Shown piece after piece: positions 5,635 through 6,475 of a DNA stretch of 6,475 nt. Each line of letters starts with the position of its first letter. The stretch's first letter is position 1. The notes beneath the pieces were generated by a model. It made no database searches. It had not been told where the DNA came from and worked only from the letters and a program-made list of their open reading frames with translations. Source of the DNA: Microbacteriaceae bacterium (GTDB taxonomy: Bacteria; Actinomycetota; Actinomycetes; Actinomycetales; Microbacteriaceae); the NCBI GenBank assembly GCA_025464125.1, contig JAODLU010000022.1, positions 1 through 6,475 on the forward strand. Reading direction: 5' to 3'. Made by a program: the position numbers and the translations under genes.

Positions 5635-6475
5635 GTGAAATCGTCTCGCTGGACCACGACCGACATTCCCGACCAGACCGGAAAGACCATCGTGGTCACC
5701 GGCGCGAACAGCGGCCTGGGGGAGCAGACCGCACGGGCGCTTGCTGCCAGGGGCGCGCATGTGATCCTGGCTTGCCGCGACATCCGAAAGGGTGAAATGG
5801 CCGCAAAAAGCATGAACGGGCATATCACCGTCGCCGAGCTGGACCTGGCAGACCTGGCTTCGGTCAGACGCTTCGCGGAGGGCATCGAACACGTGGATGT
5901 GCTGGTCAACAACGCGGGGATCATGGCCGTGCCGGAAGGGCGAACCTCTGACGGGTTCGAGTCCCAGTTCGGCACCAACTTTCTCGGACACTTCGCGCTC
6001 ACCGGCTTGCTTCTGCCCAGGATCACCGAGCGGGTGGTGACGCTGTCGAGCCTCGCGCATCGCATGGGCACCATCAGGCTCGATGACCCGAACTGGAAGA
6101 GGCGCACGTACCAGCGCTGGCCAGCGTACGGGCAGTCGAAGCTCGCAGACCTGATGTTCGCCTACGAACTCCATCGTCGGCTGGCCGCTCTCGGCTCGCC
6201 AGTGCGGTCCATCGCTGCGCATCCCGGTTTCTCGAAGACCGAACTGCATACGCACACCGACGCGGTGCAGGGCGCGATGATCGCCGCGGTCACTCAGCTC
6301 ACCGGGCAGAGCAGCGCGATGGGGGCACTGCCGTCACTGTTCGCCGCCACTGCTCCGGATGCCGCGGCCGGAGGTTACTACGGACCTGGTGGCCCCGGCG
6401 AAGTGCGCGGATACCCGCGCCCCTCCGCCTCCTCCCACCGGTCACGCGACCCGCTGCTGGCGGTTGGGCTCTGGA
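5635..6475 (+). CDS. Short-chain dehydrogenase/reductase, 3' end outside window
   Basis: From GTG 5635, 280 residues are visible and no stop is reached; probably only a short C-terminal tail is missing. The fold is a Rossmann SDR: TGANSGLG cofactor loop (22-29), NNAG (92-95), Asn115, Ser139, Tyr165 and Lys169 (YGQSK) complete the catalytic tetrad, and HPG lies at 196-198. 'ACRD' after the second strand (Arg48) suggests NADP(H). The long Ser-to-Tyr gap (26 residues) and the ACR, NNAGIM and SSLAHR segments resemble the retinol-dehydrogenase, WWOX and protochlorophyllide-reductase-like branch. The expected reaction is alcohol/ketone (or C=C) redox on an unknown, probably hydrophobic substrate. 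GTG 5635 has GGAG six bases upstream. An in-frame ATG at 5623 is the alternative (four extra residues, MERP) but has a poorer ribosome site. The gene is divergent from the hydrolase-glycosyltransferase operon across about 170 bases, so shared regulation is possible. Confidence 0.9.
   Translation, partial: MKSSRWTTTDIPDQTGKTIVVTGANSGLGEQTARALAARGAHVILACRDIRKGEMAAKSMNGHITVAELDLADLASVRRFAEGIEHVDVLVNNAGIMAVPEGRTSDGFESQFGTNFLGHFALTGLLLPRITERVVTLSSLAHRMGTIRLDDPNWKRRTYQRWPAYGQSKLADLMFAYELHRRLAALGSPVRSIAAHPGFSKTELHTHTDAVQGAMIAAVTQLTGQSSAMGALPSLFAATAPDAAAGGYYGPGGPGEVRGYPRPSASSHRSRDPLLAVGLW

Noticed and set aside
5517..6255. Minus-strand open frames opposite the SDR gene (5517-6107, 5566-6255).
   Set aside because: The plus strand encodes a full set of SDR motifs in one frame; the opposing frames are shadows.

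Overview
The window looks like chromosomal DNA from a high-GC Gram-positive actinobacterium, most likely in or near Microbacteriaceae. The evidence is strongly GC-biased third codon positions in every gene, a surface protein ending in a LAXTG-type sorting signal (the class E sortase type of Actinobacteria), and a luciferase-like oxidoreductase of the F420-dependent type. The family-level placement is an inference. I see no rRNA, tRNA, CRISPR array, transposase or insertion-sequence ends. Coding density is ordinary and no intergenic gap exceeds about 170 bases.

Left part (1-2340), minus strand: two exported proteins. The upstream gene (1484-2296) encodes a 270-residue cell-wall-anchored protein with a signal peptide, a helical Ala-rich middle of unknown function, and a C-terminal LAATG motif, membrane helix and Arg tail. 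After a strong hairpin comes the second gene (1-1366, 3' end cut by the window edge). It encodes a secreted protein with a signal peptide and three successive lamin-tail-domain (LTD) modules. The two signal peptides resemble each other closely.

Middle part (2425-5465), minus strand: a probable two-gene operon. The first gene encodes a 704-residue fusion of a complete alpha/beta-hydrolase and a complete GT-B (MurG/UGT-like) glycosyltransferase. Twenty-six bases later comes a 299-residue luciferase-like, probably F420-dependent, oxidoreductase. A good sigma-70-type promoter (TTGACG, 17 bp, TATGAC) lies upstream of the fusion gene.

Right part (5635 to the end), plus strand: a classical/extended short-chain dehydrogenase transcribed divergently from the fusion gene and cut near its C-terminus. 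The hydrolase-glycosyltransferase, flavin/F420-type oxidoreductase and SDR together suggest enzymes that modify a small hydrophobic molecule by hydrolysis, glycosylation and redox steps. No substrate can be read from the sequence. The fusion protein and its redox neighbours are the most unusual content.
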